From Nitrospirota bacterium (GTDB lineage: Bacteria; Nitrospirota; Nitrospiria; Nitrospirales; Nitrospiraceae): 64,000 nucleotides of DNA. Of this stretch, positions 1 to 11,064 are shown in pieces. The notes beneath the pieces were generated by a model. It saw nothing but the letters and a program-made list of their open reading frames with translations, ran no database searches and was not told the origin of the DNA. The DNA lies in NCBI GenBank assembly GCA_030684575.1, contig JAUXVD010000011.1, forward strand, positions 62,001-126,000. Direction: 5' to 3'. Both the position numbers and the translations under genes were made by a program. Position 1 is the first letter of the stretch; every line of letters starts with the position of its first letter.

Positions 1-810
1 GACATTCTGCACATTGATCGGGGCAAGGCGAACCTGACGAATCGTGCCGGAAAATTGATACCCCGGATAGGCATCGACCGTGAAAGTCGCCTCTTTCCCT
101 TCGGCAATCCCTCCGATATCCGACTCGCTGACGTTGGTATCGACTTGCATCTTCGTGAGGTCCAGCGCGATTAAGAACAGATTGGGTGTAGCAAAACTCG
201 CCGCAATCGTTTGACCGACTTCCACATTTCTGGCCACCACGATCCCGTTTACCGGCGACCGGATCACGGTATATTTCAATTCCAACTCAGCTGAATTCAG
301 CACCGCCTCAGCCTGTTTTACTTGCGCCCCTGCCACATTGACCTGCGCTTCAGCCCCCTGGAAATTTGTTGCCGCAACGTCGACGTCGTTCTCAGAGACG
401 AACTGTTGTGCCACCAAAGATTTCACCCGATCGAGTTCTCGCTTGCGTTGCGCCAAATCGGTCTTAGCTCTTGCGACATTCGCTTTCGACATCTCAAGAT
501 TGCTAGAGGCCTGATCGCGACGGGCTCTGAAGGGCTCCGGATCGATCAGTGCGACGATGTCGCCCGCTTTGACCACCGAATTGAAGTCGGCATGCAGGCT
601 CTTGATCATGCCGGAGACCTGCGTCCCGACCTGAACAGAGACGACCGGATTGATCGTTCCCGTTGCGGTTACCAGGGAAATCACCGGTCCTCGCTCAACC
701 ATGGCGGTCCGGTAGCGAACCGGGACTTTGCGCTCCCCGTTGAAGAAGACATACCCTCCGATGACTAAGCCGATAGCCAGAACCCCAATAATCAGTACAG
801 CACGACGCAT
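1..810 (-). CDS. RND-type efflux periplasmic adaptor (HlyD/MacA family), 3' end cut off by window edge
   Basis: The frame stays open from an ATG at 808-810 to the left edge, so only the first 270 codons are visible. The product starts with an uncleaved or signal-type hydrophobic helix (about residues 3-22), then a biotinyl-lipoyl-like hairpin half, a helical coiled-coil hairpin (about 85-165), the second lipoyl half with the typical 'SPVNGIVVARNVEVGQTI' pattern, and the start of the beta-barrel domain. This order is that of periplasmic adaptors that link an inner-membrane pump (MacB-type ABC or RND) to a TolC-type channel. A GGAGAAGAAG stretch 8 nt upstream of the ATG supports the start. The pump gene should lie further left, outside the window. 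Substrate cannot be told. MacA-like is preferred over AcrA-like because of the long helical hairpin and the 'VERGPVISLVTATGTINPV' type N-terminus. Confidence 0.85.
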   Translation of the reverse strand, partial: MRRAVLIIGVLAIGLVIGGYVFFNGERKVPVRYRTAMVERGPVISLVTATGTINPVVSVQVGTQVSGMIKSLHADFNSVVKAGDIVALIDPEPFRARRDQASSNLEMSKANVARAKTDLAQRKRELDRVKSLVAQQFVSENDVDVAATNFQGAEAQVNVAGAQVKQAEAVLNSAELELKYTVIRSPVNGIVVARNVEVGQTIAASFATPNLFLIALDLTKMQVDTNVSESDIGGIAEGKEATFTVDAYPGYQFSGTIRQVRLAPINVQNV

Positions 811-847
811 CGACTTCTTCTCCAATTCCCTCACCTATGTAGATGGC

Positions 848-856
848 ATTGTATCA
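848..856 (-). promoter_or_regulatory. possible extended -10 promoter of the efflux adaptor
   Basis: The minus strand reads TGATACAAT, an extended -10 (TGnTACAAT), about 38 nt upstream of the adaptor start. No good -35 is seen at the usual distance, so this is a weak call. Confidence 0.3.
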
Positions 857-901
857 ACAAGACGAGGGGGAATCACCTGCCAGAACGGTCCCTCTCCGTG
901 C

Positions 902-943
902 AGAAAAAGAAACAGGCCGTCCACCAATGAGGCGGACGGCCTG
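902..943 (-). terminator. intrinsic terminator of the lipoprotein gene
   Basis: On the minus strand a 10-bp stem (CAGGCCGTCC pairing with GGACGGCCTG) is followed by a T-rich run (TTTCTTTTTCT). It lies 25 nt past the stop of the lipoprotein gene and separates it from the adaptor gene. Confidence 0.75.
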
Positions 944-968
944 GCAATTTGAGTCGCAAGGACTCCGA

Positions 969-1673
969 TTAAGGACTGACGCTGATGCGATCCTTGATCA
1001 TATCGAACGTTTCCTTGGGCATGACGTTTTTCGCGACTAACTCACCCTTCACCCGATACGGACGATTCGTCACAATCCTGTCCGCCACATCTTTGGAGAG
1101 ACCAAGTACAAGCACCATGTCGCCGACAGATGCCTTATTGACGTTCATGGAAGAAGCCATGGCCTGCGGCGCGTTCACCGCCGGGGGAACAGGGGAGGCT
1201 ACGGAAGGGGCGCTCGGGGACGGCACGGCATGCGAGAGGCCTCCCGCCACAGAACGGGACTGATCTTTGAGCTCTTTCTGATAGCGGGCCACCAGAGCCT
1301 TGAGCGTATCGTTGTGCCGCTTCACATCCTCGTATTCATGACGCACCGCCTTGTTCTGCAAGGCCAGTTGCTTCGCGCGATCTTCAAGTTCTTTGGTCCG
1401 GCCCTCGACACTTCCACGCTCCTTGTCACGGCCATGCTGAATTCGCTCAAGCTCATCATGCGCAACCTGCGCTTCGTTCCCGAACTTCACATTGAGATCC
1501 TTGAGCGTCTTGACCTGCTGTTCCAACGCATTCTTCTGCGACCTAGTCCGCTCCAACTCCGACTTCGCCGTATCAACATCGACCATCGCCTCTTCATATT
1601 TCTTTTGACTGACACAGCCGACCATTGCGACTGCGCCGACCATCACCACCACCGTCATCCATCCTGACTTCAT
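969..1673 (-). CDS. coiled-coil lipoprotein with C-terminal helix-hairpin-helix-like domain
   Basis: A 234-residue product. The ATG at 1673 is chosen over an in-frame upstream start because a strong GGGGAGG lies 5 nt before it. The N-terminus is a lipoprotein signal peptide ending in 'AMVGC' (lipidated Cys about residue 20). Residues about 25-140 are a long heptad-rich coiled coil of the kind seen in envelope spacer proteins. A Pro/Ala-rich linker follows (about 145-175). The last 55 residues ('ASVGDMVLVLGLSKDVADRIV...') look like a ComEA/helix-hairpin-helix fold. Role unknown. It is probably a periplasmic structural protein tethered to a membrane; the HhH-like tail could bind DNA or simply be a protein-binding helical pair. 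Confidence 0.6.
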   Translation of the reverse strand: MKSGWMTVVVMVGAVAMVGCVSQKKYEEAMVDVDTAKSELERTRSQKNALEQQVKTLKDLNVKFGNEAQVAHDELERIQHGRDKERGSVEGRTKELEDRAKQLALQNKAVRHEYEDVKRHNDTLKALVARYQKELKDQSRSVAGGLSHAVPSPSAPSVASPVPPAVNAPQAMASSMNVNKASVGDMVLVLGLSKDVADRIVTNRPYRVKGELVAKNVMPKETFDMIKDRISVSP

Positions 1674-1957
1674 ACGAACCTCCCCTTCCACTGAGCATGG
1701 TATCGATAACAGATGTCGGCCAGCGCGCCTTATCCCTCAGACCTGTGGCATATGCAGCGCGCGATGCCTCAACTACGTACAATGTCTGTGTATGCCAAGC
1801 CTCTCACTTTGTCAACAGATTAACGGATCCACCGTCACGGCACCTCATCGAGAACCATCTGCGACGATTCATCGACCTGCTTGACGGACCGGCGCCACTT
1901 TGTGAATATGCCTAAGGTTCACCGTCAATCCCGTAACCTGTCTCAGAAAGACGATTC

Positions 1958-2836
1958 ATGAACGAATGGGGTCCTGGGCTCGCGACGATTTTGGGTATCG
2001 TGGAAGGGCTGACTGAGTTTCTACCCGTCTCTTCGACCGGCCACTTAATTCTTGTCGGCCATGTCCTTGGCTTTGAGGGAGATCTCGCGTCCAGCGCCGA
2101 GATCTCGATCCAACTTGGCGCCATCCTGGCCGTCATCGCCTACGAACGACACAAACTCGCCTCCATGGTCGGACAGGCCGGCCGGGAGCAACAAGATGCC
2201 GCCGCCATGATCCGAACGCGTGGTACAACTCCGTGGACAACCGTACTGAAGAAATCCTGGGAGGTTCACCGGAATCTCTGGTTTCTGCTTGGACTCGGCC
2301 TCGCCTTCTTACCGGCAGCCGCCATCGGCTTCCTGACCCATAGCTGGATCAAGAGCCATCTCTTTACCCCTCAAACCGTGGCGGCCTCCTCCATCGTTGG
2401 AGGGCTGATCATTCTCGCCGTCGAAGCGCGCCGCAGCCACATACGGGTTCAACAGCTCGAACAGGTCGATCTGCCGTCGGCATTCTGGATCGGTGTGGCG
2501 CAGTGCGCCTCATTGCTCCCTGGCATGTCCCGATCGGGATCCACGATCATTGGAGGACTCTTGGTGGGACTGGACCGGAAAGTCGCCACGGAATATTCGT
2601 TCTTTCTCGCGCTTCCGACCCTGATCGCCGCAACCTGCTATCAAATGTGGAAATCGCGGGACATCTTCCGGCAGGAAGACTATCTGGCACTCGGGGTCGG
2701 GATGTTCGTGTCGTTCATCGTCGCCTGGGTTGTGATCGCAGCCTTCCTCACCTTCGTGAAGCGCCATACCCTCCGACCGTTTGCCTACTACCGTATTTTG
2801 ATGGGCATTGCCGTCTTCTACATCTTCGGGTTCTAG
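1958..2836 (+). CDS. uppP: undecaprenyl-diphosphatase (UppP/BacA)
   Basis: UppP removes the terminal phosphate of undecaprenyl pyrophosphate and so recycles the lipid carrier for peptidoglycan and O-antigen synthesis; it also gives bacitracin tolerance. The 292-residue product has both family signatures: 'EGLTEFLPVSSTGH' (residues 16-29, with the catalytic Glu pair and the Ser/His region) and 'PGMSRSGST' near residue 188. Several hydrophobic helices fit the polytopic inner-membrane fold. The usual family length is 265-290. It is a single gene; its stop is followed after 2 nt by a long palindromic repeat. The ribosome-binding site is weak (AGAAAGACG). Confidence 0.95.
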   Translation: MNEWGPGLATILGIVEGLTEFLPVSSTGHLILVGHVLGFEGDLASSAEISIQLGAILAVIAYERHKLASMVGQAGREQQDAAAMIRTRGTTPWTTVLKKSWEVHRNLWFLLGLGLAFLPAAAIGFLTHSWIKSHLFTPQTVAASSIVGGLIILAVEARRSHIRVQQLEQVDLPSAFWIGVAQCASLLPGMSRSGSTIIGGLLVGLDRKVATEYSFFLALPTLIAATCYQMWKSRDIFRQEDYLALGVGMFVSFIVAWVVIAAFLTFVKRHTLRPFAYYRILMGIAVFYIFGF

Positions 2837-2838
2837 CC

Positions 2839-2959
2839 GGCTGCTGAAAAAGTCCGCCAGCTTCGTTCTCGGCTTATCGAAATCCTCAACGTACCCCTGA
2901 GGGTACGCTTCCGGTTTCGACTCGCCTGCGGCCTTGCTGGACGGACTTTTTGAGCAGCC
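2839..2959 (-). repeat. ~120-bp long-palindrome repeat, copy 1
   Basis: Outer arms GGCTGCT and AGCAGCC close the element. Inside, A-tract/T-tract pairing (AAAAAGTCCG with CGGACTTTTT) and a core hairpin around GTACCC...GGGTAC follow. Read on the minus strand it has the family core (AAGCGTACCCTC, GGTACGTTGAGGATTTCGA). It begins 2 nt after the uppP stop, between convergent uppP and lspA. It has no U-run after the outer stem, so it is not a classical intrinsic terminator. Confidence 0.85.
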
Positions 2960-3028
2960 TACCCGCCACAATGCGCAGACGATCGAACGACCATTCCATT
3001 TAATGTGATTTTCCCGAAAAGCGTCTGT

Positions 3029-3550
3029 CTAGGAAGCAGGAGGGAGCTGTTGTGGCAACAACGGCGCGTCTTGCTTCTCGAAAGCAAAGTGGATGATCAA
3101 GAAGACGACTCCCACGCTGATCGCCGAATCGGCGACATTGAACGCCGGCCAATGGTAGGAGCCCACATAGACATCGAGAAAATCGATCACCTCGCCATAC
3201 CGTAATCGGTCGATCAGGTTCCCGATTGCCCCGCCAAGAATCCCGGCAATACTCAGCTGCCCCATCCAATCCTTCTCCGGCAACCGGTAGAGGATCGTTC
3301 CCAGGAGGCCCAGTGCGAAGAGCGACGTGACCCCGAAAAAAACCATACGAAACGCATTGCTACTGCCGGCCAGTAACCCGAACGCCGCACCGGGATTGCG
3401 AATATAGGTCAGGCTGAAAAAGTCAGGAACGATCGGAATGGATTCATGCAGCCGCATCGACTCGACGATGGAAAGCTTCGTCGCCTGATCGGTCACGATA
3501 ATTGTGCCGGCGAGCAAGGCCAGGAGGAGATAACGAAGGGGCCGCGACAT
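3029..3550 (-). CDS. lspA: lipoprotein signal peptidase (signal peptidase II)
   Basis: LspA cleaves the signal peptide of prolipoproteins after diacylglyceryl transfer, in the inner membrane. The product of 173 residues has four hydrophobic helices, the 'TDQATK' motif in the first one, the 'NPGAAFGLL' motif, and the catalytic Asp pair in 'GNLIDRLRYGEVIDF' and 'FNVADSAI'. The ATG at 3548-3550 overlaps the ileS stop (TAATG), which argues for translational coupling; an in-frame start 21 nt upstream lies inside ileS and is not preferred. The ileS-lspA order is common in bacteria. Several lipoproteins in this window are likely substrates. Confidence 0.95.
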   Translation of the reverse strand: MSRPLRYLLLALLAGTIIVTDQATKLSIVESMRLHESIPIVPDFFSLTYIRNPGAAFGLLAGSSNAFRMVFFGVTSLFALGLLGTILYRLPEKDWMGQLSIAGILGGAIGNLIDRLRYGEVIDFLDVYVGSYHWPAFNVADSAISVGVVFLIIHFAFEKQDAPLLPQQLPPAS

Positions 3551-6363
3551 TACTGTACCGCCTCCACACAACGTTCACACAGGGTTGGGTGGCTCAGGTC
3601 TTTACCCACCGCATCGCGATAATTCCAGCACCGTTCGCATTTTCCGAAAGAGGACTTCGTCGCGGTAATCGCCAGCGAGCCTTTGGCCTCCCCGCCGGAG
3701 ATCAATTTGACCTGCGAGACAATGAAGACCGTGGTCAAATCATTGTGATAGGACTGAAGAAACTCGTAGGCGTCAGCATCGGCTCGAAGCTCCACCGCTG
3801 CCTCTAGTGAAGAGCCAATCACTTTATCCCGCCGACTTCCCTCCAGCACGCCCTGCACCTGCGTACGATAGCCCAACAGCCGCTCCCATCGCTGGGCCAA
3901 CTCGGCATCCTGCCAGTGAGGCTGAACCTCCGGGAATGTACTCAAATGGACACTGCTCACTCCAACAGGGCTTCCCTGCTGCGTGGCCAACGTCCGCCAG
4001 ATTTCTTCTGCCGTAAAGCTCAACACCGGCGCCATCAGCTTCGTCATGGCGATGAGGATCTCGAACAGTACCGTCTGCGATCCTCGACGCAAAGGCGAAT
4101 CTGCCCGGAACGTATACAGACGATCTTTCAGAATATCGAGATAGACAGAACTCAGATCCACCGAGCAGAAGTTGTTGAGCGCATGGAAGATCGTATGAAA
4201 CTCGAAATCGTCATAGGATTTCCGGACACGCGGGATCAGCTCACTGAGCCGATGCAGGGCCCAACGATCCAACTCTGGCAACTGCTCGTAGGGGATGCGG
4301 TCCTTCTCCGGATCGAAGTCGTACAGATTGCTCAATAGAAAGCGGCAGGTATTTCTGATCTTTCGATAGGCCTCGACCATATGGGTCAGGATTTCTGGAG
4401 AAATCCGGAGATCGTCTCGATAATCCTGCGCCGACACCCACAGACGCAGGATCTCTGCGCCCGATTGCTTGATCACATCCTGCGGCGCGACGACGTTGCC
4501 CGCCGACTTGGACATCTTCTTACCCTGCCCATCTAGGACAAATCCGTGGGTCAGAACAGCCTTGTAGGGCGCGCGACGATCGGTGACGACCCCGGCCAGC
4601 AAGGCGCTGTGGAACCAGCCCCGATGCTGATCCGATCCTTCGAGATAGAGATCGGCCGGCCACCACTTGCGTGGTTTCAAGACCGCGGCGTAACTGACGC
4701 CAGACTCGAACCAGACGTCGAGGATATCCCGTTCCTTCTCAAAATCCGCCCCGCCGCACTTCGGACAGGCCGTGCCCTTGGGCAATAGATCGGCCGCCGA
4801 TTGTTCGAACCAGACATCGGCCCCTTTGGATTCCATCAAGGTCGCCAGATGCTCGATCACGGTCGGATCGGCCAGCACAAACCGGCAGCCTGTACAGGTA
4901 AAACCGGGAATCGGCACGCCCCAGACCCGCTGCCGCGACAAACACCAATCGGGACGGTTCTGAATCATCCCGTTGATTCGATCGCGGCCGTAAGCTGGAA
5001 TCCAACGGACCCGCTCAATCTCCGCCAACGTCTCCTTCCGAAGGTCGTTCGTCTCCATCGACACGAACCACTGTTCGGTGGCGCGAAAGATGACGGGATT
5101 TTTGCAACGCCAACAATGCGGATAGGAATGGTTCAACGTCCCATGGCCCAGCAACCGCCCGTTGGCCTGGAGAAATTCCACAATCTTCGGATTGGCCTTC
5201 AACACATGCTGGCCGGCAAATTCCTTCACGATCTCGGTAAAGCGCCCGCCATTGTCGACCGGCGCCAGGATCTCTAACTTTTCCCCCGCTGACGCCTTGG
5301 CATTGTGTTCCAGGACGAGGATGTAGTCTTCCATGCCGTGGCCGGGCGCAATATGGACGCAACCGGTCCCCTGATCGAGCGTCACGAAGTCGCCGAGCAG
5401 AATCGGTGAAAGACCAGTCGTCAGGGGCCGTTGCGTCTCAAGACCTTCGAACCCCTCTTTCCCCTTCTTCACCCCGAAGACTCGTACCCCTTCGAGCTTG
5501 CAGCCCTTCGCCATACTTTCAACAAGCTTCTCCGCCACGATCAGCACTTCGTCGCCGACCTGGACGAAGGCATAGTCGATATCGCCATGGAGGCAGACCG
5601 CTTGATTGGCTGGAAGGGTCCAGGGGGTGGTCGTCCAGATGACGACGGAGACGAGCTTGATGCCGGCGGGGAAAGAGATATCGGGGAACGTCTTGCTGAG
5701 GGCCGTGGGCGACGTGACCACAGGAAACTTCACATAGATCGAGGAAGACGTATGGTCTTCGTATTCCACTTCCGCCTCGGCCAAGGCAGTTTGGTCCGCC
5801 GTGCACCAGAGCACCGGCTTCAGTCCCTTGTAGACGCCGCCCCGCTCCACGAATTTTCCGAACTCACGAATGATCGTGGCCTCATAGCCGGAATTCATCG
5901 TCAAATAAGGACGCTGCCAATCACCCAAGATCCCGAGCCGCTGAAACTCCTCACGCTGAATCGTATAAAACTTCTCCGCATATTCACGGCAAAGCTTACG
6001 AATGGCCGGCGTATCGAGCGTCTTTTTCTTATCCCCGAGTTCCTTGAGGACCTGATGTTCGATCGGCAGGCCATGACAGTCCCAGCCCGGTACATACGGC
6101 ACTTGATAGCCGGCCATCGTCTTCGATTTGATAATGATATCTTTGAGGATCTTGTTCAGCGCGTGACCGATATGAATCCGGCCATTGGCGTACGGTGGTC
6201 CATCGTGCAAGACATACAGCGGCCGGCCTTTCCCCGCCTCCTGAATCTGTTCATACAGACGTTCCTGTTCCCACGAAGCCAACAACTCAGGCTCCCGCTG
6301 CGGCAGGTTCGCCTTCATAGGGAAATCGGTCTTAGGGAGATTGAGCGTTGCTTTGTAATCCAT
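3550..6363 (-). CDS. ileS: isoleucyl-tRNA synthetase
   Basis: The enzyme charges tRNA(Ile) and edits misactivated valine. The product has 937 residues, the usual bacterial length. Visible class I signatures are HIGH at residues 64-67 (in '[11 protein letters not shown]'), KMSKS in '[11 protein letters not shown]', the editing domain between them, the anticodon-binding helical domain, and a C-terminal zinc finger ('CERCWNY...CERC'), which marks the bacterial IleS1 type. It shares TAATG with lspA downstream. There is a gap of 226 bp to nadA upstream, half of it taken by a palindromic repeat. Confidence 0.97.
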   Translation of the reverse strand: MDYKATLNLPKTDFPMKANLPQREPELLASWEQERLYEQIQEAGKGRPLYVLHDGPPYANGRIHIGHALNKILKDIIIKSKTMAGYQVPYVPGWDCHGLPIEHQVLKELGDKKKTLDTPAIRKLCREYAEKFYTIQREEFQRLGILGDWQRPYLTMNSGYEATIIREFGKFVERGGVYKGLKPVLWCTADQTALAEAEVEYEDHTSSSIYVKFPVVTSPTALSKTFPDISFPAGIKLVSVVIWTTTPWTLPANQAVCLHGDIDYAFVQVGDEVLIVAEKLVESMAKGCKLEGVRVFGVKKGKEGFEGLETQRPLTTGLSPILLGDFVTLDQGTGCVHIAPGHGMEDYILVLEHNAKASAGEKLEILAPVDNGGRFTEIVKEFAGQHVLKANPKIVEFLQANGRLLGHGTLNHSYPHCWRCKNPVIFRATEQWFVSMETNDLRKETLAEIERVRWIPAYGRDRINGMIQNRPDWCLSRQRVWGVPIPGFTCTGCRFVLADPTVIEHLATLMESKGADVWFEQSAADLLPKGTACPKCGGADFEKERDILDVWFESGVSYAAVLKPRKWWPADLYLEGSDQHRGWFHSALLAGVVTDRRAPYKAVLTHGFVLDGQGKKMSKSAGNVVAPQDVIKQSGAEILRLWVSAQDYRDDLRISPEILTHMVEAYRKIRNTCRFLLSNLYDFDPEKDRIPYEQLPELDRWALHRLSELIPRVRKSYDDFEFHTIFHALNNFCSVDLSSVYLDILKDRLYTFRADSPLRRGSQTVLFEILIAMTKLMAPVLSFTAEEIWRTLATQQGSPVGVSSVHLSTFPEVQPHWQDAELAQRWERLLGYRTQVQGVLEGSRRDKVIGSSLEAAVELRADADAYEFLQSYHNDLTTVFIVSQVKLISGGEAKGSLAITATKSSFGKCERCWNYRDAVGKDLSHPTLCERCVEAVQ

Positions 6364-6461
6364 AACCTATTCTATTCTCTCTCGAAAATCTTAGGCGCGG
6401 GTGGAGTCAGGGGTAGGAATATACCGGAATGGCGACCGGGGCACCAGCCCATAGCTGTGAT

Positions 6462-6586
6462 GCGGGAGCGTCAAAAACGTCTTCCAGCAAGGCCGCAGCG
6501 AGCGAACATGCGAGGCGTACCCTTGCGGTACGTTGAGCCTGTGAGCGATGCGAGAACGACGCTGGAGGCGTTTTTCACGCTCCCGC
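6462..6586 (+). repeat. ~120-bp long-palindrome repeat, copy 2
   Basis: Perfect 10-bp outer arms GCGGGAGCGT and ACGCTCCCGC. Inner core GAGGCGTACCC...GGTACGTTGAG is flanked by ACATGC and GCCTGT, which pair. It lies 3 nt past the nadA stop (nadA is on the minus strand) and upstream of ileS. Confidence 0.85.
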
Positions 6587-6589
6587 TAG

Positions 6590-7693
6590 CTAGCTGACGG
6601 CCATCATCCGGTCTAGCGCAATCTTCGCCCAATGCTTCTCATCATCCGGCACCACAATATGGTTTACCACGTGGCCCTCGGCAAGGTTCTCCATCGCCCA
6701 GCAGAGATGCGCGCCATCGATCCGGAACATCGTCGCGCATTGACAGACCGTGGAGGAGAGAAAGAACACCTTCTTATCGGTCAGGTCGCGCTTCAATCGA
6801 TTGACCAGGTTCAATTCGGTTCCCACCGCCCAGGCCGTCCCGGCAGGCGCATCCGTCACCGTGCGGATAATCAATTCCGTGGACCCGGACAGGTCCGCTT
6901 TATTAACCACATCCTCGTGACATTCCGGATGGACGATCACCTTTCCATCCGGATACTGTTTGCGGAAATTGTCGATGTGCACAGGCTGAAACATCTGGTG
7001 CACGCTGCAATGGCCTTTCCAGAGAATCAGCTTGGCTCGCTTGATCGCCTCGCGTGTGTTGCCCCCGTTAGGTTGAAAGGGATCCCAGACGATCATCTCT
7101 TCTCGCGGCAGCCCCATTTTGTTGGCCGTGTTGCGGCCTAGATGCTCGTCCGGGAAAAAGAGAATCTTCTCACGCCTGGCCCAGGACCATTCCATCACCG
7201 CCCTCGCGTTAGAGGAGGTACAGGTAATCCCGCCATGTTCGCCGCAAAAAGCTTTCAGGACGGCAGCAGAGTTCACATAGACCGCCGGCATGACCATCTC
7301 TTCCACAGAAAGAATTCGTCCCAGCTCCTCCCAACATTGATCGACCTGTTCGATGGCCGCCATATCCGCCATGGAACAGCCTGCTGCCATGTCAGGAAGG
7401 ATCACGGTTTGTTTGGAACGGCTCAGGATGTCAGCGGTCTCGGCCATGAAGTGCACGCCGCAGAAAACGATATAGGGCCGCTCGGACCGCTCGGCTGACA
7501 GCTTTGACAATAACAGCGAATCCCCGCGAAAGTCGGCATGCTCGATGACTTCGTCCCGTTGATAATTATGGCCCAGGATCATGACCCGGTCACCGAGCAC
7601 ACGTTTCGCCTCAACCGTCCGGCGGAACAGTTCCTCCGCAGACAATTGCTGATACTCTGTGATCGGCCTGGGAATCGTTGATAATGTTGGCAT
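6590..7693 (-). CDS. nadA: quinolinate synthase A
   Basis: NadA condenses iminoaspartate with dihydroxyacetone phosphate to quinolinate in de novo NAD synthesis and carries a [4Fe-4S] cluster. The 367-residue product has 'GHNYQRDEV', conserved Cys residues spread over the protein ('FCGEHGGITCTSSNAR', 'HPECHEDV', 'VCQCATMF') and the substrate-binding 'YVNSAA' motif. The length is that of the longer NadA type. nadB and nadC are not in the window. It is divergent from the thiamine block; NAD is also the substrate of Thi4, but no shared regulation is visible. Confidence 0.95.
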   Translation of the reverse strand: MPTLSTIPRPITEYQQLSAEELFRRTVEAKRVLGDRVMILGHNYQRDEVIEHADFRGDSLLLSKLSAERSERPYIVFCGVHFMAETADILSRSKQTVILPDMAAGCSMADMAAIEQVDQCWEELGRILSVEEMVMPAVYVNSAAVLKAFCGEHGGITCTSSNARAVMEWSWARREKILFFPDEHLGRNTANKMGLPREEMIVWDPFQPNGGNTREAIKRAKLILWKGHCSVHQMFQPVHIDNFRKQYPDGKVIVHPECHEDVVNKADLSGSTELIIRTVTDAPAGTAWAVGTELNLVNRLKRDLTDKKVFFLSSTVCQCATMFRIDGAHLCWAMENLAEGHVVNHIVVPDDEKHWAKIALDRMMAVS

Positions 7694-7827
7694 AGTTTCC
7701 TCAGCTCAAGAACGTGGAGAATGATTCTACGTTAGGGCTCCCCCACAATCAATGAACCAGCCATTGCGAGGAAGTCCTAGGCCCTCAATGGTCCACTCGG
7801 TTGGGCCACGGTAGGCCTAATACCCCG

Positions 7828-7856
7828 TTGACAACGAAGGGGGCCGGCGATACGAT
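7828..7856 (+). promoter_or_regulatory. sigma70-type promoter of the thiC leader
   Basis: TTGACA (7828-7833), a 17-nt spacer and TACGAT (7851-7856). The predicted transcript would start near 7863, just before the TPP riboswitch. This is one of the best promoter matches in the window. Confidence 0.75.
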
Positions 7857-7867
7857 TCTCCTTCGAA

Positions 7868-9971
<2,104 letters not shown>

Positions 9972-9980
9972 AACAAGCGA

Positions 9981-10100
9981 GGATGCTCAAAACGGTCATC
10001 CAACGAGGCCCGAGGTGATTCGAAACCGGAGGCGTACCCTCAAGGTACGTTGAGGATTTCGATGAGCCGAGAACGAAGTTGGTGATCGTTTTCAGCATCC
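9981..10100 (+). repeat. ~120-bp long-palindrome repeat, copy 3
   Basis: Outer arms GGATGCT and AGCATCC. The core GGAGGCGTACCCTCAAGGTA is flanked by CGAAACC and GGATTTCG, which pair. It starts 9 nt after the thiC stop and ends 19 nt before the thi4 ATG, inside the presumed thiC-thi4 transcript. Confidence 0.85.
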
Positions 10101-10119
10101 GTTGAACGGAGAACACAGA

Positions 10120-10923
10120 ATGGCAAAGCCCCCAACACCAGCCCCACTGCGCGAACGAGACATCACGCGCCAAATCGCGCGTGAGTACTACAAAGAGTTC
10201 GATCAGCTCATCGAAAGCGATGTGATCATCGTCGGCGCCGGCCCTTCCGGCTTGATCTGCGCCCATGACCTGGCCGAAATGGGATTCAAGACCGTCATCG
10301 TCGAGCAGAGCCTCGCCCTGGGAGGCGGTTTTTGGTCCGGTGGATATCTGATGAACAAAGCCACCATCTGCGAACCGGCCAATAAAATCCTCGAAGAAAT
10401 CGGCGTGCCTTGCAAGAAGATCACGGAATGCGAAGGCATGTACATGGTCGATCCCCCGCATGCCACCGGCGCGCTGATCGCCGCAGCCTACAGGGGCGGG
10501 GCCAAGATCATGAACCTCACGCGAGTGGTCGACCTGATTATTCGGCGCGATGCGGTCCTGGAAGGGGTGGTGGTCAATAGCACGACGGCAGAAATGGCCG
10601 GCCATGACATCATCCACGTAGACCCCATCGCCCTCGAAAGCAAGATCGTCGTGGATGCCACAGGCCACGATGCCATCGTCGTGGAGCTCCTGCACAAGCG
10701 GAACCTTCACAAGGCCATCCCCGGCAACGGGGCCATGTGGGTCGCGCAGTCTGAGCAAGAAATCATGGACCGCACCGGCGAAGTCTATCCCAACTGTTTC
10801 GTCATCGGATTGGCCGTGGCAGCCGTATACGGGACACCCCGCATGGGCCCGGCATTCGGCTCGATGTTGCTCTCAGGTCGCTATGGCGCAGAGTTGATTA
10901 AGAAGAAGCTAAAGAACGAATAG
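10120..10923 (+). CDS. thi4: thiazole synthase Thi4, His-type (sulfide-dependent)
   Basis: Thi4 makes the adenylated thiazole of thiamine from NAD, glycine and a sulfur source. The 267-residue product has an FAD/NAD-type Rossmann start ('DVIIVGAGPSGLICA'), the 'GGGFWSGGYLMN' motif and the C-terminal 'GPAFGSMLLSG' motif. Yeast-type suicide Thi4 has a sulfur-donating Cys; here the equivalent stretch reads 'HDIIHVDPIALES', with His, as in archaeal enzymes that use free sulfide and can turn over. The ATG at 10120 (GGAG 8 nt upstream) is chosen over a TTG at 10102. It probably shares the riboswitch-controlled transcript of thiC. It replaces the ThiG/ThiS/ThiO route, none of which is in the window. 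Confidence 0.9.
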   Translation: MAKPPTPAPLRERDITRQIAREYYKEFDQLIESDVIIVGAGPSGLICAHDLAEMGFKTVIVEQSLALGGGFWSGGYLMNKATICEPANKILEEIGVPCKKITECEGMYMVDPPHATGALIAAAYRGGAKIMNLTRVVDLIIRRDAVLEGVVVNSTTAEMAGHDIIHVDPIALESKIVVDATGHDAIVVELLHKRNLHKAIPGNGAMWVAQSEQEIMDRTGEVYPNCFVIGLAVAAVYGTPRMGPAFGSMLLSGRYGAELIKKKLKNE

Positions 10924-10938
10924 TCAAACCCGTCTCCC

Positions 10939-11061
10939 GCGGCTTCTCAAAAAGGTCTCCAGCAAGGCCGCAGGGAGTGAAATCGACGAGGCGTACTATT
11001 TCAGTACGCCGAGTTGATTGAACGATCGAGAACGCAGCTGGAGGCGTTTTTCAGAAGCCGC
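10939..11061 (+). repeat. ~120-bp long-palindrome repeat, copy 4
   Basis: Perfect 9-bp outer arms GCGGCTTCT and AGAAGCCGC. The inner core GAGGCGTACT...AGTACGCCGAG is flanked by AATCGAC and GTTGATT, which pair. It begins 15 nt after the thi4 stop and ends only 3 nt before the ATG of the TPR gene, so it would occupy the whole ribosome-binding region of that gene. Confidence 0.85.
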
Positions 11062-11064
11062 ACT

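Noticed and set aside
5431-6597. 388-codon open frame on the plus strand
   Set aside because: It is fully antisense to the clear ileS gene; the product has no domain pattern and no ribosome-binding site.
10102-10119. TTG start for thi4 six codons upstream
   Set aside because: The ATG at 10120 has GGAG at 8 nt; the TTG abuts the end of the palindromic repeat.
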